Positions 53,574 through 61,918 of a stretch of DNA of 64,000 nucleotides are shown one piece after another. The translations under genes and the position numbers were made by a program. This DNA comes from Bifidobacterium saguinibicoloris (lineage in GTDB: Bacteria; Actinomycetota; Actinomycetes; Actinomycetales; Bifidobacteriaceae), in assembly GCF_019331725.1 (NCBI RefSeq), contig NZ_JAHBBF010000012.1:1-64000 (forward strand), in the 5' to 3' direction. The notes under the pieces are model-generated. The model saw nothing but the letters and a program-made list of their open reading frames with translations, was not told where the DNA came from and did not search any database. The first letter of the stretch is position 1; each line of letters opens with the position of its first letter.

Positions 53574-55396
53574 ACAGATGCCTGCAATTCGCTACGGGGG
53601 GGGGGCTTGAGGCTGCGCAGAAAAAGCGTGTGCTCGTGCTGCTCTTGTTGGTAGTGTGGGCTATCGCGAGTATCCCAATGTTCATGACTTACTTGCCCAT
53701 TACGGACGGTCATGACATTTTATTCCATCTGTACCGTATCCAAGGCATCGCGGATGGACTAAGGAACGGACAATTTCCGGTTCGTATGCAGTATGTGCAA
53801 CTTGATGGTTACGGGTATCCTGTGTCCATTATGTATGGGGATATATTTCTTTACCCCTCTGCGATCCTGCACATACTGGGGCTGTCCGTCAACACTGCTT
53901 ACAAGCTATTTGTGTTAGTGCTGAATTTGCTGACGGTGGTGACCACATTCGTTCTTGTAAAGCGTGTCTTCAAGTCCGATTTCGTCGCATTCGTGGGCGC
54001 TGCCTTATGGACACTGGCTCCTTACCGTTTGGAGGATGTGTATCTCCGCGCTGCTGTGGGTGAATACACGGCGTTGTTCTTTTTCCCGATACTTCTGTAT
54101 GGCTGGTATGCAATCGTGTATCCGGGACTCAGCAAGCATCCATGGATTTGGACTTCCATTGGCGCCTCCGGCATCGTCCTGTCTCATGTAATCAGCGTGG
54201 TGCTTGTAGCTGTTCCCATGGTGGTGCTTGTTGTAGTTGGTATCCGGGTCAATTGCACGAAAACCATGTGGAAACAGTTGGCTTTATCAGCAGTGTGCTC
54301 GGCGGGGCTTTGTCTTTGGTATGTAGTGCCATTTTGGGATTATTACCGTAGTGTCGATATGAAAGTCACGCAGATTGATGCTGCTGAGAAGGTCGGCAGC
54401 GCAGCAGCCAACGCAGTACAGCCGGCGCAGCTATTAATGTTCTTGGTGCCGATGCGTGGCGGCAGTGACGGTGATGTCAATCGAATTTCTCAAGATATGC
54501 CCTTTGCACTTGGCTGGTCGTTGTTGTGCGGCCTTGTTGTGTTCGCCGCACTGATAGCACTGAGGAAAGCCGTGTGTGGAAATCAGCAGAAGCGAATGCT
54601 TGATGTAGGTGGCATTATGGTTGCGGCGAGCATGGTCGCATTGTATTGCTCGATGACCGTGTTTTATTGGCGTATGAACCGCTTCGCCTTGTGGAATAAG
54701 CTGATTGCGGTGTTGTCGTCCATTCAATTTCCGTGGCGGTTCCTCGGTGTAGCGTCTGCTTTGCTGGTTGTGGTATCCTGCGCTGCCATCTATTGCTTAC
54801 TCCTTAATAAGGATTTTGCGATATGGGGACGAAGGGCCGGGGCGCTGATGGTAATTATCGCCGCATGCGAAGCCGGCTTCGCTACAACCAGCTGGATGCA
54901 GAATTCCATTTCATCCAGTCCTTTCTCCGATACGGTAGATAATCATGCTGCTTCATATGGGGTGATGAGCGGCGAGTATCTTCCTGCCGGTTTTGACGTT
55001 GCTTATTTGGATAGACATTCGGCTGTTCCTACGAGCACGAAAGTGAGTATCGGACAGTACATACAGCGTGATGGAACCGTCGATTTGACGGTTTCCGCAT
55101 CTTCGCGCGGCACGGTAACGTTGCCGTTACTGATGTATCCGTATTATCATGCCGTTACAAAGTCTGGTGATGAGTTGATGCTTACGGCGTCACGTAATGG
55201 AATGATGCAACTCCACGTGCCCAATGGATACAAAGGTACGGTGCATATCGCCTATACGGAGCCTCTCGTATGGAGATTATCTGAAGTTGTTTCAGCCTGT
55301 GCGGTCGGCGGCTTGCTTATGTATGGCGTATGGGCGCGGCGAGAATTCTGCGAATGGCATAGGCATAAGCCCCGTTCAGAGGTTGTTACCCGCTAG
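53570..55396 (+). CDS. PTPS-related/YfhO-like polytopic membrane protein, phase-variable
   Basis: A 608-aa membrane protein with about 10-12 helices and a C-terminal soluble beta domain. DGHDILFHLYRIQGIADGLR and NGQFPVRMQYVQLDGYGYP are the hallmark of the PTPS_related (PF10131) family, which contains GT-C-like transferases. It follows the GtrB-like gene with a 4-nt overlap, so it probably moves the lipid-linked sugar to a surface glycan. The GTG at 53570 is used with 10 G at 53596-53605. With 9 G the ATG at 53578 would be in frame; with 11 G neither would be. Translation is therefore likely to switch by slippage in this G tract. The gene is AT-richer than the upstream region. Confidence 0.8.
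   Translation: MNRCLQFATGGGLEAAQKKRVLVLLLLVVWAIASIPMFMTYLPITDGHDILFHLYRIQGIADGLRNGQFPVRMQYVQLDGYGYPVSIMYGDIFLYPSAILHILGLSVNTAYKLFVLVLNLLTVVTTFVLVKRVFKSDFVAFVGAALWTLAPYRLEDVYLRAAVGEYTALFFFPILLYGWYAIVYPGLSKHPWIWTSIGASGIVLSHVISVVLVAVPMVVLVVVGIRVNCTKTMWKQLALSAVCSAGLCLWYVVPFWDYYRSVDMKVTQIDAAEKVGSAAANAVQPAQLLMFLVPMRGGSDGDVNRISQDMPFALGWSLLCGLVVFAALIALRKAVCGNQQKRMLDVGGIMVAASMVALYCSMTVFYWRMNRFALWNKLIAVLSSIQFPWRFLGVASALLVVVSCAAIYCLLLNKDFAIWGRRAGALMVIIAACEAGFATTSWMQNSISSSPFSDTVDNHAASYGVMSGEYLPAGFDVAYLDRHSAVPTSTKVSIGQYIQRDGTVDLTVSASSRGTVTLPLLMYPYYHAVTKSGDELMLTASRNGMMQLHVPNGYKGTVHIAYTEPLVWRLSEVVSACAVGGLLMYGVWARREFCEWHRHKPRSEVVTR
53596..53605 (+). repeat. Homopolymer G10 tract (phase-variation candidate)
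   Basis: Ten consecutive G within codons 9-12 of the PTPS-related membrane gene, the only such run seen in the window. The two start codons (GTG 53570, ATG 53578) are in different frames, so length changes alter expression rather than simply abolishing it. Confidence 0.75.
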
Positions 55397-55440
55397 ATTT
55401 GCGATACACGTTTCTTGCGGGGTGGCTGAATGATGAACAA

Positions 55441-55475
55441 AGGAGGCGGCTCTCACGTAGTGAGAGCCGCCTCCT
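55441..55475. terminator. 16-bp perfect hairpin
   Basis: AGGAGGCGGCTCTCAC (55441-55456) with its exact complement (55460-55475) and loop GTA, between the PTPS-related gene and the NlpC/P60 gene. No T run; stem strength suggests a terminator or mRNA-end protector. Confidence 0.6.
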
Positions 55476-55544
55476 CGCCATATGGGCGGTTGTCGACTTG
55501 CCGTCGCATGATATAGCGGAACCGAGAGATGGAGAACCATAACC

Positions 55545-58500
55545 ATGATGTATAAACACGGTCTGTCCCATGCGATGAAGGGGCTTGCCGCGGGGCTGTC
55601 GGTCATCTCGATGCTGGCTGTCACCGTGTGCGTTCCCGCGTTGGCTGCGGAAGGCACGGCAACCCAGCCGCAGACGACGCAGATGGAGTCTTCTTCCACA
55701 GATCCTTCGACTTCCGCAAGTCCCACTCAGGAGGGGACAGAAGGCGCAGCTCCTTCTGATACGGGAGACTCAGCCTCCACATCGACGACCGAGGGAAACA
55801 CGTCATCCCAGACGAATTCCGCCGCCGATGGCTCACTCAACGGCATGCAGCAATCCGCGCCCCGGCAGCAGACGGAACAGCCTCAGGCGCAAAGCGCTGA
55901 TACCGCGACCAGCAAGCTGAATGCCTTGGCGGCTGCGAACAAGGATCTTGTCCCCTCTGGTGAATACACCATCTCCAGCGCGCTGAACACCGATCTGGTG
56001 CTGGACGTGGCCGGCGGCGACACCCGTTCCGGTTCCAACGTGCAGATCTACACGGACAACGCCACCGCCGCTCAGCGCTGGAAGGTCACCAACGACAACG
56101 GGTATCTGACCATCGTCAACGAGAAATCCGGCAAAGCGTTGGATGTGGCTTGGGGCAGCAACCAACCTGGAGCCAACGTGCAGCAGTACACGTCCAACAA
56201 CTCGCAGGCGCAGCGGTGGATCGCCGTCCCCAATGGTGATTACGTCACGTTGCGTTCCGCGGTTGACCCTTCCAAGCAGCTCGTCTTGGATGTGACCGGT
56301 GGCAACGCCCGCTCCGCAGCCAACGTGCAGACGTTCACCGGCAACGGCACCAAGGCTCAGCAGTGGAAGTTCGAGACGCCGCGGCCGAGCATGGCGGACA
56401 GGCTTGATAGTCTCGCCGCTGCGAACAAGGACGTGGTGAGCGCCGGTGAATACACCGTCTCCTCGGGACTGCGCTCCACCTTGGTGCTGGACGTCTCCGG
56501 CGGCAGCAAGTCCAATGGTGCCAACGTGCAGAACTACGAGGATAACGCCACTGCGGCACAGCGTTGGAAGGTCGTCAAGGACTCCAAGGGTTACCTGATA
56601 CTCATCAACAAGGCGTCCGGCAAGGCGTTGGACGTGGCCGGCGGCAGTGCTGCCAGCGGTACCAACGTGCAGCAATTCGCTTCCAACGGCAGTCGTGCGC
56701 AGAAATGGATCGCCATTCCCGTAGGTAACAAGGTCGTGCTGCAGTCCGCCATCGCGGTGCTGCATCCACCGGTGTTGGATGTGGCCGGCGGCAGCGCCAA
56801 GTCTGGTGCCAACGTGCAGGTGTATACGCGCAATGATTCCAACGCCCAGCAATGGACCTTCGAGGCGCCCCGTCCCGGTTTCGACAAGCGACTTGACCAG
56901 CTGGCAACTGACAACAAGGGCACGATTGCCCCGGGCACCTACAGCATCACGTCCGCGTTGAGCGCCAATCTCTCTCTGGATGTGGCCGGTGGCAGCACTG
57001 GCAACAGTGCCAACGTGCAGATCTACACGGACAACATCACTCCGGCGCAGCGTTGGAAAGTCACCCAAGACGCCACCGGCTACCTGACCATTACCAATGA
57101 GGGATCGGGCAAAGTCCTGGATGTGGATAACGGCAATAATAAACCGGGCACCAATGTGCAGCAGTTTGTGTCCAACGGTACCCGTGCGCAGAAGTGGGTC
57201 GCCATCCGTACTGGAGACAACGTCATCCTGCGGTCCGCACTCGTCAGCGGTAATACGGCAAGGGCTTTGGACGTGGCCGGTGGTACCGCCAAGTCTGGTG
57301 CCAACGTGCAGATTTTCACAGCGAACGGCACCGTCGCGCAGCAGTGGAAGTTCGTCGCGTTGCCCGAGGTCAAGGCGCCAATCCGCACTTACTGGAACAA
57401 GAACCTGTGGTTGGGCCGCCCCACGGCTACCGCCGTCACCACCGAAGGCGGATACAAGCAGACGTTCCAGAACGGCGTGGTGTACTACCGTTCCTCCTCG
57501 CAGTCCGTGTTCTCCGTGCGCGGTGAGATCCTGAACAAATACAACAGCCTCAACGCCGAACAGGGAGTCCTCGGCTTCCCCACCGGCGAAATGAAGACCG
57601 ACAGCACCAAGCACGCGCAGACCCAGCAGTTCGAGCGCGGGCAGATTGCATGGTCCCGGAACAACGGTGCCTTCACTCTGCAGGGCGACATCGCGGCATT
57701 CTGGACCGAACACCAGTCCGGCCCTTACTGGGCGGGCTACCCCAAGTCCGATGCCACCACGCAAGAGGACGGCTCCGCCACTCAGACTTTCGAACAGGGC
57801 ACGCTCATCAGCGACGTGAACCACACCGCCGTTCCCAGCATCTGGACCCGCTGGACCAACGAAAATGGAGCGGATGGCGCTCTTGGTAAAGCCGCGGACA
57901 ATATCGTGGTGCAGCGTACCGATGGTAGTTACGTCAAGCAGTTCGCCAACGGCATCATCGCGGCCACGTCCAACACGGACGTCGACGCCACACGCGTGGT
58001 CAGCGGCGAAGTCTATACGTACTGGCTGAAGCATCAGACCCTCGGCGACCCCACCAGCGAGCTGACCGACGTCAGGTCCGGCTCTTGGCAGTCGTTCACT
58101 GGAGGCACCGTGTACGTCTCCGCAAAGTACGGCACGCACGCAGTGCGTAGTCCCATTCTGGAGAAGTATGTTTCACTTCAGTCCGAGCGGGGAACGCTTG
58201 GGTATCCGACCTCCGAACAGCGTTTGCTGAAGGGTGGGGTATCCCAGTCTTTCCAGCATGGTGAGATTCATTGGTCGTCTGCCACTGGGACGCACTTCAC
58301 GCGTGGTGCGATTCAGGATTACTGGAAGACCAATGGCGGACAAACAGGCTGGTTGGGATATCCGACCACGGATGAGACGACCGGCCTGCGTGACGGTGGT
58401 GCTTCCCAGCGTTTCCAAGGCGGTACCGTGTTCAAGGCTCCTCAGACTAGTGCGCATGCCGTGAAAAAATCCATCCTCAAAAAGTATGCCGATATCGGTT

Positions 58501-59438
58501 ATGAAAACAGCACCCTTGGGTATCCGACGTCCGAGGAAAACAACCTCGGCAGTGGCGTGTCGCAGGTTTTCCAGCATGGTGAGATTCATTGGTCGTCTGC
58601 CACTGGGGCGCACTTCACGCGTGGTGCGATTCAGGATTACTGGGCGGTTAACGGTTGGCAGGCAGGCTGGTTGGGATATCCGACCACGGATGAGACGACC
58701 GGCCTGCGTGACGGTGGTGCTTCCCAGCGCTTCCAAGGCGGTACCGTGTTCAAGGCTCCTCAGACTAGTGCGCACGGTGTGACTGCATCCATTCTGGCGG
58801 ACTATGCATCCCGTGGTTTCGAGAACAGCTCGCTGGGGTACCCCACCTCCGAGGAGTACGACTATGGCAAGGGCCGCGCTCAGAACTTCCAGTACGGCAG
58901 GCTGGTGTGGAACGGCTGCGGCAAGCGTGGATGGCAGAACCCCGCCGGATTCTTCCAGGTGAGCTCCTGCGACGTCTCCGTGCCGCAGAACGGCAAGTTC
59001 GGCTACGCCTCGCCCTCCCGCATCGGCATGAGCGCCACGCGCGAGCAGGCCGTGGAAGCGATGATCAGCCGCGCCTACGACTACCTCGGAACACGGTACG
59101 TGTGGGACTACGCACTCCGTCCCGGCGAAGGCGTGGACTGCGCCGGACTGGTCATGCAGTCGCTGTACGCCACCGGCATGAACCTCGGCGACTATAACCC
59201 CTCCGCCCACTGGTACGACCCGTATCACAGCCATGACGCCAACAACATGGCCGGCGACGGCAGGTTCAAGTCCGTCGGACTGAACGACCGCAGACGCGGC
59301 GACCTGCTGTTTTGGCCCGGCCACGTGGCCATCTACCTCGGCAACGATCAGATCATCGAGGCATGGCCCGGACAGGTGCGCACCGCCAACATGTGGGTGC
59401 ACGGCACGCCCACCGTGGTGAAGCGTCCGTTCGTCTGA
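55545..59438 (+). CDS. Secreted NlpC/P60 peptidoglycan hydrolase with ricin-type trefoils and LGFP repeats
   Basis: A 1297-aa extracellular wall hydrolase. Signal peptide AMKGLAAGLSVISMLAVTVC, cleavage ~residue 35. A Ser/Thr/Gln linker runs to about residue 120. Three ricin-type trefoils (~124-602) follow, each starting xLAAANK and with AQRWKV, AQKWIAI, AQQWKF subrepeats. LGFP repeats (~660-1110) include VLGFPTGEM, TLGYPTSE and WLGYPTTDE. The catalytic NlpC/P60 domain (~1165-1297) has VDCAGLVMQSLY (nucleophile Cys ~1199) and GHVAIYLGNDQIIEA (His ~1259). It probably cleaves D-Glu-meso/Lys stem bonds. GGAGAA precedes ATGATG. A 318-bp stretch of the LGFP part is tandemly duplicated (58251-58886). 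Confidence 0.93.
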   Translation: MMYKHGLSHAMKGLAAGLSVISMLAVTVCVPALAAEGTATQPQTTQMESSSTDPSTSASPTQEGTEGAAPSDTGDSASTSTTEGNTSSQTNSAADGSLNGMQQSAPRQQTEQPQAQSADTATSKLNALAAANKDLVPSGEYTISSALNTDLVLDVAGGDTRSGSNVQIYTDNATAAQRWKVTNDNGYLTIVNEKSGKALDVAWGSNQPGANVQQYTSNNSQAQRWIAVPNGDYVTLRSAVDPSKQLVLDVTGGNARSAANVQTFTGNGTKAQQWKFETPRPSMADRLDSLAAANKDVVSAGEYTVSSGLRSTLVLDVSGGSKSNGANVQNYEDNATAAQRWKVVKDSKGYLILINKASGKALDVAGGSAASGTNVQQFASNGSRAQKWIAIPVGNKVVLQSAIAVLHPPVLDVAGGSAKSGANVQVYTRNDSNAQQWTFEAPRPGFDKRLDQLATDNKGTIAPGTYSITSALSANLSLDVAGGSTGNSANVQIYTDNITPAQRWKVTQDATGYLTITNEGSGKVLDVDNGNNKPGTNVQQFVSNGTRAQKWVAIRTGDNVILRSALVSGNTARALDVAGGTAKSGANVQIFTANGTVAQQWKFVALPEVKAPIRTYWNKNLWLGRPTATAVTTEGGYKQTFQNGVVYYRSSSQSVFSVRGEILNKYNSLNAEQGVLGFPTGEMKTDSTKHAQTQQFERGQIAWSRNNGAFTLQGDIAAFWTEHQSGPYWAGYPKSDATTQEDGSATQTFEQGTLISDVNHTAVPSIWTRWTNENGADGALGKAADNIVVQRTDGSYVKQFANGIIAATSNTDVDATRVVSGEVYTYWLKHQTLGDPTSELTDVRSGSWQSFTGGTVYVSAKYGTHAVRSPILEKYVSLQSERGTLGYPTSEQRLLKGGVSQSFQHGEIHWSSATGTHFTRGAIQDYWKTNGGQTGWLGYPTTDETTGLRDGGASQRFQGGTVFKAPQTSAHAVKKSILKKYADIGYENSTLGYPTSEENNLGSGVSQVFQHGEIHWSSATGAHFTRGAIQDYWAVNGWQAGWLGYPTTDETTGLRDGGASQRFQGGTVFKAPQTSAHGVTASILADYASRGFENSSLGYPTSEEYDYGKGRAQNFQYGRLVWNGCGKRGWQNPAGFFQVSSCDVSVPQNGKFGYASPSRIGMSATREQAVEAMISRAYDYLGTRYVWDYALRPGEGVDCAGLVMQSLYATGMNLGDYNPSAHWYDPYHSHDANNMAGDGRFKSVGLNDRRRGDLLFWPGHVAIYLGNDQIIEAWPGQVRTANMWVHGTPTVVKRPFV
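58251..58886 (+). repeat. 318-bp tandem duplication inside the NlpC/P60 gene
   Basis: Units start at 58251 and 58569 with the same TTCCAGCATGGTGAGATTC. Long identical stretches include the parts coding HGEIHWSSATG and WLGYPTTDETTGLRDGGASQ. In frame: 106 codons, i.e. two LGFP-type repeats. A recent duplication. Confidence 0.8.
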
Positions 59439-59452
59439 TCCTCGGACCGCGC

Positions 59453-59503
59453 GTAGTGTTGAGGCCGGGTCGGCATTCTCTGTCGGCCCGGCCTCAACAC
59501 TAC
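59453..59503. terminator. 20-bp hairpin after the NlpC/P60 gene
   Basis: GTAGTGTTGAGGCCGGGTCG pairs with the complement at 59484-59503 with a single G-U, loop of 11 nt. An exceptionally long terminator-type stem. Confidence 0.7.
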
Positions 59504-59583
59504 CTACCGTTCCATTCGTTCGTAATCCACCGCCCCAACCAATCAAGTCTTCCAACCACCGTCAATCAGGAAAGCCACGCATC

Positions 59584-60081
59584 ATGTCTTCCGAATCGTC
59601 CAACACCACCGCATCGCACACCGTCCGCAACCGCATCATCGTGGCGGTCGTCGCAGTTATCGCGGTCGCAGTCATCGCAATCGGCATCGCCGCGTTCAAG
59701 AACCACTCGTCCGCACAACGGCATGCGACACCGCAATCGAACAACCAGCCGGCGGACGTATCCCCGCTGCCCAGCAAACTGCAGCGAGCCGTCAAGAAGT
59801 GTGACCCGCACACCGACTTCGACTCCTCCGACAACACGAAGGAATCCCTCATCGCCGACGGAGCCGGCAAATCCCTCACCCTGCTGTCCGGATCGCAATC
59901 GGACTTCACCACCTTCGACTGCGTGGCGAAACAGCTCGACATGCCTGCGGACGACATCACCGCCATGACCTCCAAACAGGACCAGCCGGACCAGCAGACC
60001 TTCACTTGGGACGGACTCACCGCCAGCTGGATCTACAACGCCAACAGCGGACTCAGCCTCACCATCACCGCGGCTGAGTGA
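59584..60081 (+). CDS. Small membrane-anchored protein of unknown function
   Basis: A 165-aa protein. Short polar N-terminus, one membrane helix (RIIVAVVAVIAVAVIAIGIAAF would be residues ~17-38, split here as RIIVAVVAVIAV and AVIAIGIAAF), then an extracellular Gln/Ser-rich stretch and a compact domain with KKCDPHTDF, LTLLSGSQSDFTTFDCVAKQ and TFTWDGLTASWIYNANSG. Two Cys could form a disulfide. Ribosome-binding site AGGAAAG 8 nt before the ATG. I do not recognise the family. It sits downstream of the NlpC/P60 hydrolase but behind a strong terminator, so it has its own promoter. Confidence 0.7.
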   Translation: MSSESSNTTASHTVRNRIIVAVVAVIAVAVIAIGIAAFKNHSSAQRHATPQSNNQPADVSPLPSKLQRAVKKCDPHTDFDSSDNTKESLIADGAGKSLTLLSGSQSDFTTFDCVAKQLDMPADDITAMTSKQDQPDQQTFTWDGLTASWIYNANSGLSLTITAAE

Positions 60082-60163
60082 TTCGAACGATTGTGGTAGT
60101 GAAGGGGAAGAAAAGCGGATATTCCATACCGCCGCGCTGAGGTGGATATCGGATTAAATGTGT

Positions 60164-60193
60164 GAGGCGGACTATATGGGGAATATCCGCCTC
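60164..60193. terminator. Terminator region between convergent genes
   Basis: GAGGCGGA / TCCGCCTC (60164-60171 with 60186-60193), and a longer-range pair GCGGATATTCC / GGAATATCCGC (60115-60125 with 60180-60190) that competes with it. Between the small membrane protein and the convergent transporter-like gene. Confidence 0.45.
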
Positions 60194-60199
60194 ATCTCG

Positions 60200-61825
60200 T
60201 TACCTTTCGACGTTCACTCGCGGTACCGCTTTCTCTATGACCTTTGTTGCTGCTGAGGAGATGATTTGGATACCTGCGCCGGCTAGCGGAAGCATCAATA
60301 TATATGCTGGCATGATGTATTGAGATTGCGCTTCCCAGAATAGGTACAGGATAGCCACTCCTACAGGCGTGATAATGATAGGAATCAGCTGGGCCTTTAT
60401 TGTTTTCCAGTTCCTAACAAGATATGCGAAACAACCTGCAAGAATCAAGAATTGTAGTCCATCTATGGCTGCGAGAATCAGCTTATGGAGCTTCCCGTAA
60501 TATATAGAACGCAACACAGGACTGATTGAGCGTTCGGACATTATCGGGCGATCGGCGCCATGGCTGGACCAGTTGCTCGCCAAGAGAGATTCGTATAGAG
60601 GATCAGTCCATTCGGAAGTAAATTTACGGGAAAAGAAAGTCCAAGCGTATGCGGGATCATTTGCAAATTCTGATATCGACTGCTTTATTGACGAAATCGA
60701 TTCTTCTTTGATGACATGCTGGTCGTAATCTTCGGGATTCCATTTCAGAGGATACCCATTATACCACCCGTAATTATTGGAAGATTCATCCGAGGGGCGT
60801 TGCGTACCCATGGCGAACCAGACGGTTTTGGGCTCTCCAATGTTCGGATTCAGATTGAGATAGTAGGCACTGGCCCCCACGGCGAGTCCAGGCAGCAAAT
60901 AGCAGATGCATGCCAGTAGGAGACACAGAACATCCTTCAAACTATGCTCCTTGAGCGCATGGATTATCCATGCCGCTACCATTGCCGCCAGAACGTAAAT
61001 CATGCTTGACTTGAATGTGAGGCCAAGAGCAACAAGGCCAAGGGCGATGATTGCCTGGAGTAACTTGCCTGTGTTGAAATACTTGACTTGGAATAAAACC
61101 GCTCCGGCGATGAAAGGCAAGCTTATCGTGTTGCCATAGGCAAAGGTCACGTAGAAAATCAAGGGGAGGAATGTAAAGCCGAGTAACAGAGTAGTGTTCG
61201 TGTAGGCGGCGTTACCGAACAAAGCGTCCGTTATTCTGCCGATCAGCACCAGTGTTGCGGCGACACAGATGACGTTAATGACTTCGAAAGCGAGATATGC
61301 GCCTTGTCCAAAAACAAATAGCAGGACTCTGTCGACAATGACCAGGGGAATCTGATAAGGGAACCGTTCCAAATATCCGCCGGGGCAAAGAATCCACGAA
61401 ACCTCATCTCCTGGGCATTGCAGCTGCAAGTTGGGGTCACTTGTCGCTTCCGCTGCTTTCAGAACATACAAGGGATCCCACTCAGGCCATACGTTGGCCA
61501 TTGCAATCCAAAATACGCCCACTAATGCGCTATAAAAAATAAGTGCAAGCGAGAGTTTCTTCGTGTTAATTCTTGCTAGAAGGCCTTTCTTGTCGAGATA
61601 AGCTACAACGAGTATTGCCAAGACCGAAACAATCGTTACCTTCCACCAGCCCTTAGTCGTAAACTCGACATTATAGGTGTAATTCGGCATAGTGGTTGTC
61701 ACTATGAACGACAGAAGTCCCGTAATGGCAAAAAAAGCTATTGCTATCCAGACTGAAATCTGAGTGAGGACTTCTCCTATTGTCGCAAGTACGCGGGTAG
61801 CCTTTGTCGGTTGCGGTATATTCAT
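60200..61825 (-). CDS. Polytopic membrane protein, GT-C glycosyltransferase-like
   Basis: A 541-aa protein with about 11-12 helices. After the first helix, WPEWDPLYVLKAAE contains a D(P) in the first outer loop as in GT-C mannosyltransferases (the catalytic Asp). The middle has FVFGQGAYLAFEVINVICVA and FVTFAYGNTISLPFIAGAV-like helices, and a large outer loop (~330-440) with NNYGWYNGYPLKWNPEDYDQ. The length and layout fit protein or lipid-linked sugar transferases (GT39/83-like) of surface-glycan loci; no family signature is decisive. The start at 61825 is preceded by AGGTGA at 8 nt. It lies downstream of the GT2 gene on the same strand. AT content is higher than in the starch region. Confidence 0.65.
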   Translation of the reverse strand: MNIPQPTKATRVLATIGEVLTQISVWIAIAFFAITGLLSFIVTTTMPNYTYNVEFTTKGWWKVTIVSVLAILVVAYLDKKGLLARINTKKLSLALIFYSALVGVFWIAMANVWPEWDPLYVLKAAEATSDPNLQLQCPGDEVSWILCPGGYLERFPYQIPLVIVDRVLLFVFGQGAYLAFEVINVICVAATLVLIGRITDALFGNAAYTNTTLLLGFTFLPLIFYVTFAYGNTISLPFIAGAVLFQVKYFNTGKLLQAIIALGLVALGLTFKSSMIYVLAAMVAAWIIHALKEHSLKDVLCLLLACICYLLPGLAVGASAYYLNLNPNIGEPKTVWFAMGTQRPSDESSNNYGWYNGYPLKWNPEDYDQHVIKEESISSIKQSISEFANDPAYAWTFFSRKFTSEWTDPLYESLLASNWSSHGADRPIMSERSISPVLRSIYYGKLHKLILAAIDGLQFLILAGCFAYLVRNWKTIKAQLIPIIITPVGVAILYLFWEAQSQYIMPAYILMLPLAGAGIQIISSAATKVIEKAVPRVNVER

Positions 61826-61873
61826 TCGGTCATTCACCTATTAATGTCGTGTATAAAACATGTTTTACATACG

Positions 61874-61908
61874 TTGGGGCGCACACATATCGCAGTGCGC
61901 GCCCCCAA
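61874..61908 (-). terminator. Hairpin between two minus-strand glycan genes
   Basis: TTGGGGCGC and GCGCCCCCAA (one bulged C) pair across 16 nt, just after the GT2 gene stop. May reduce read-through into the membrane-protein gene. Confidence 0.35.
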
Positions 61909-61918
61909 TACGCCTTGT

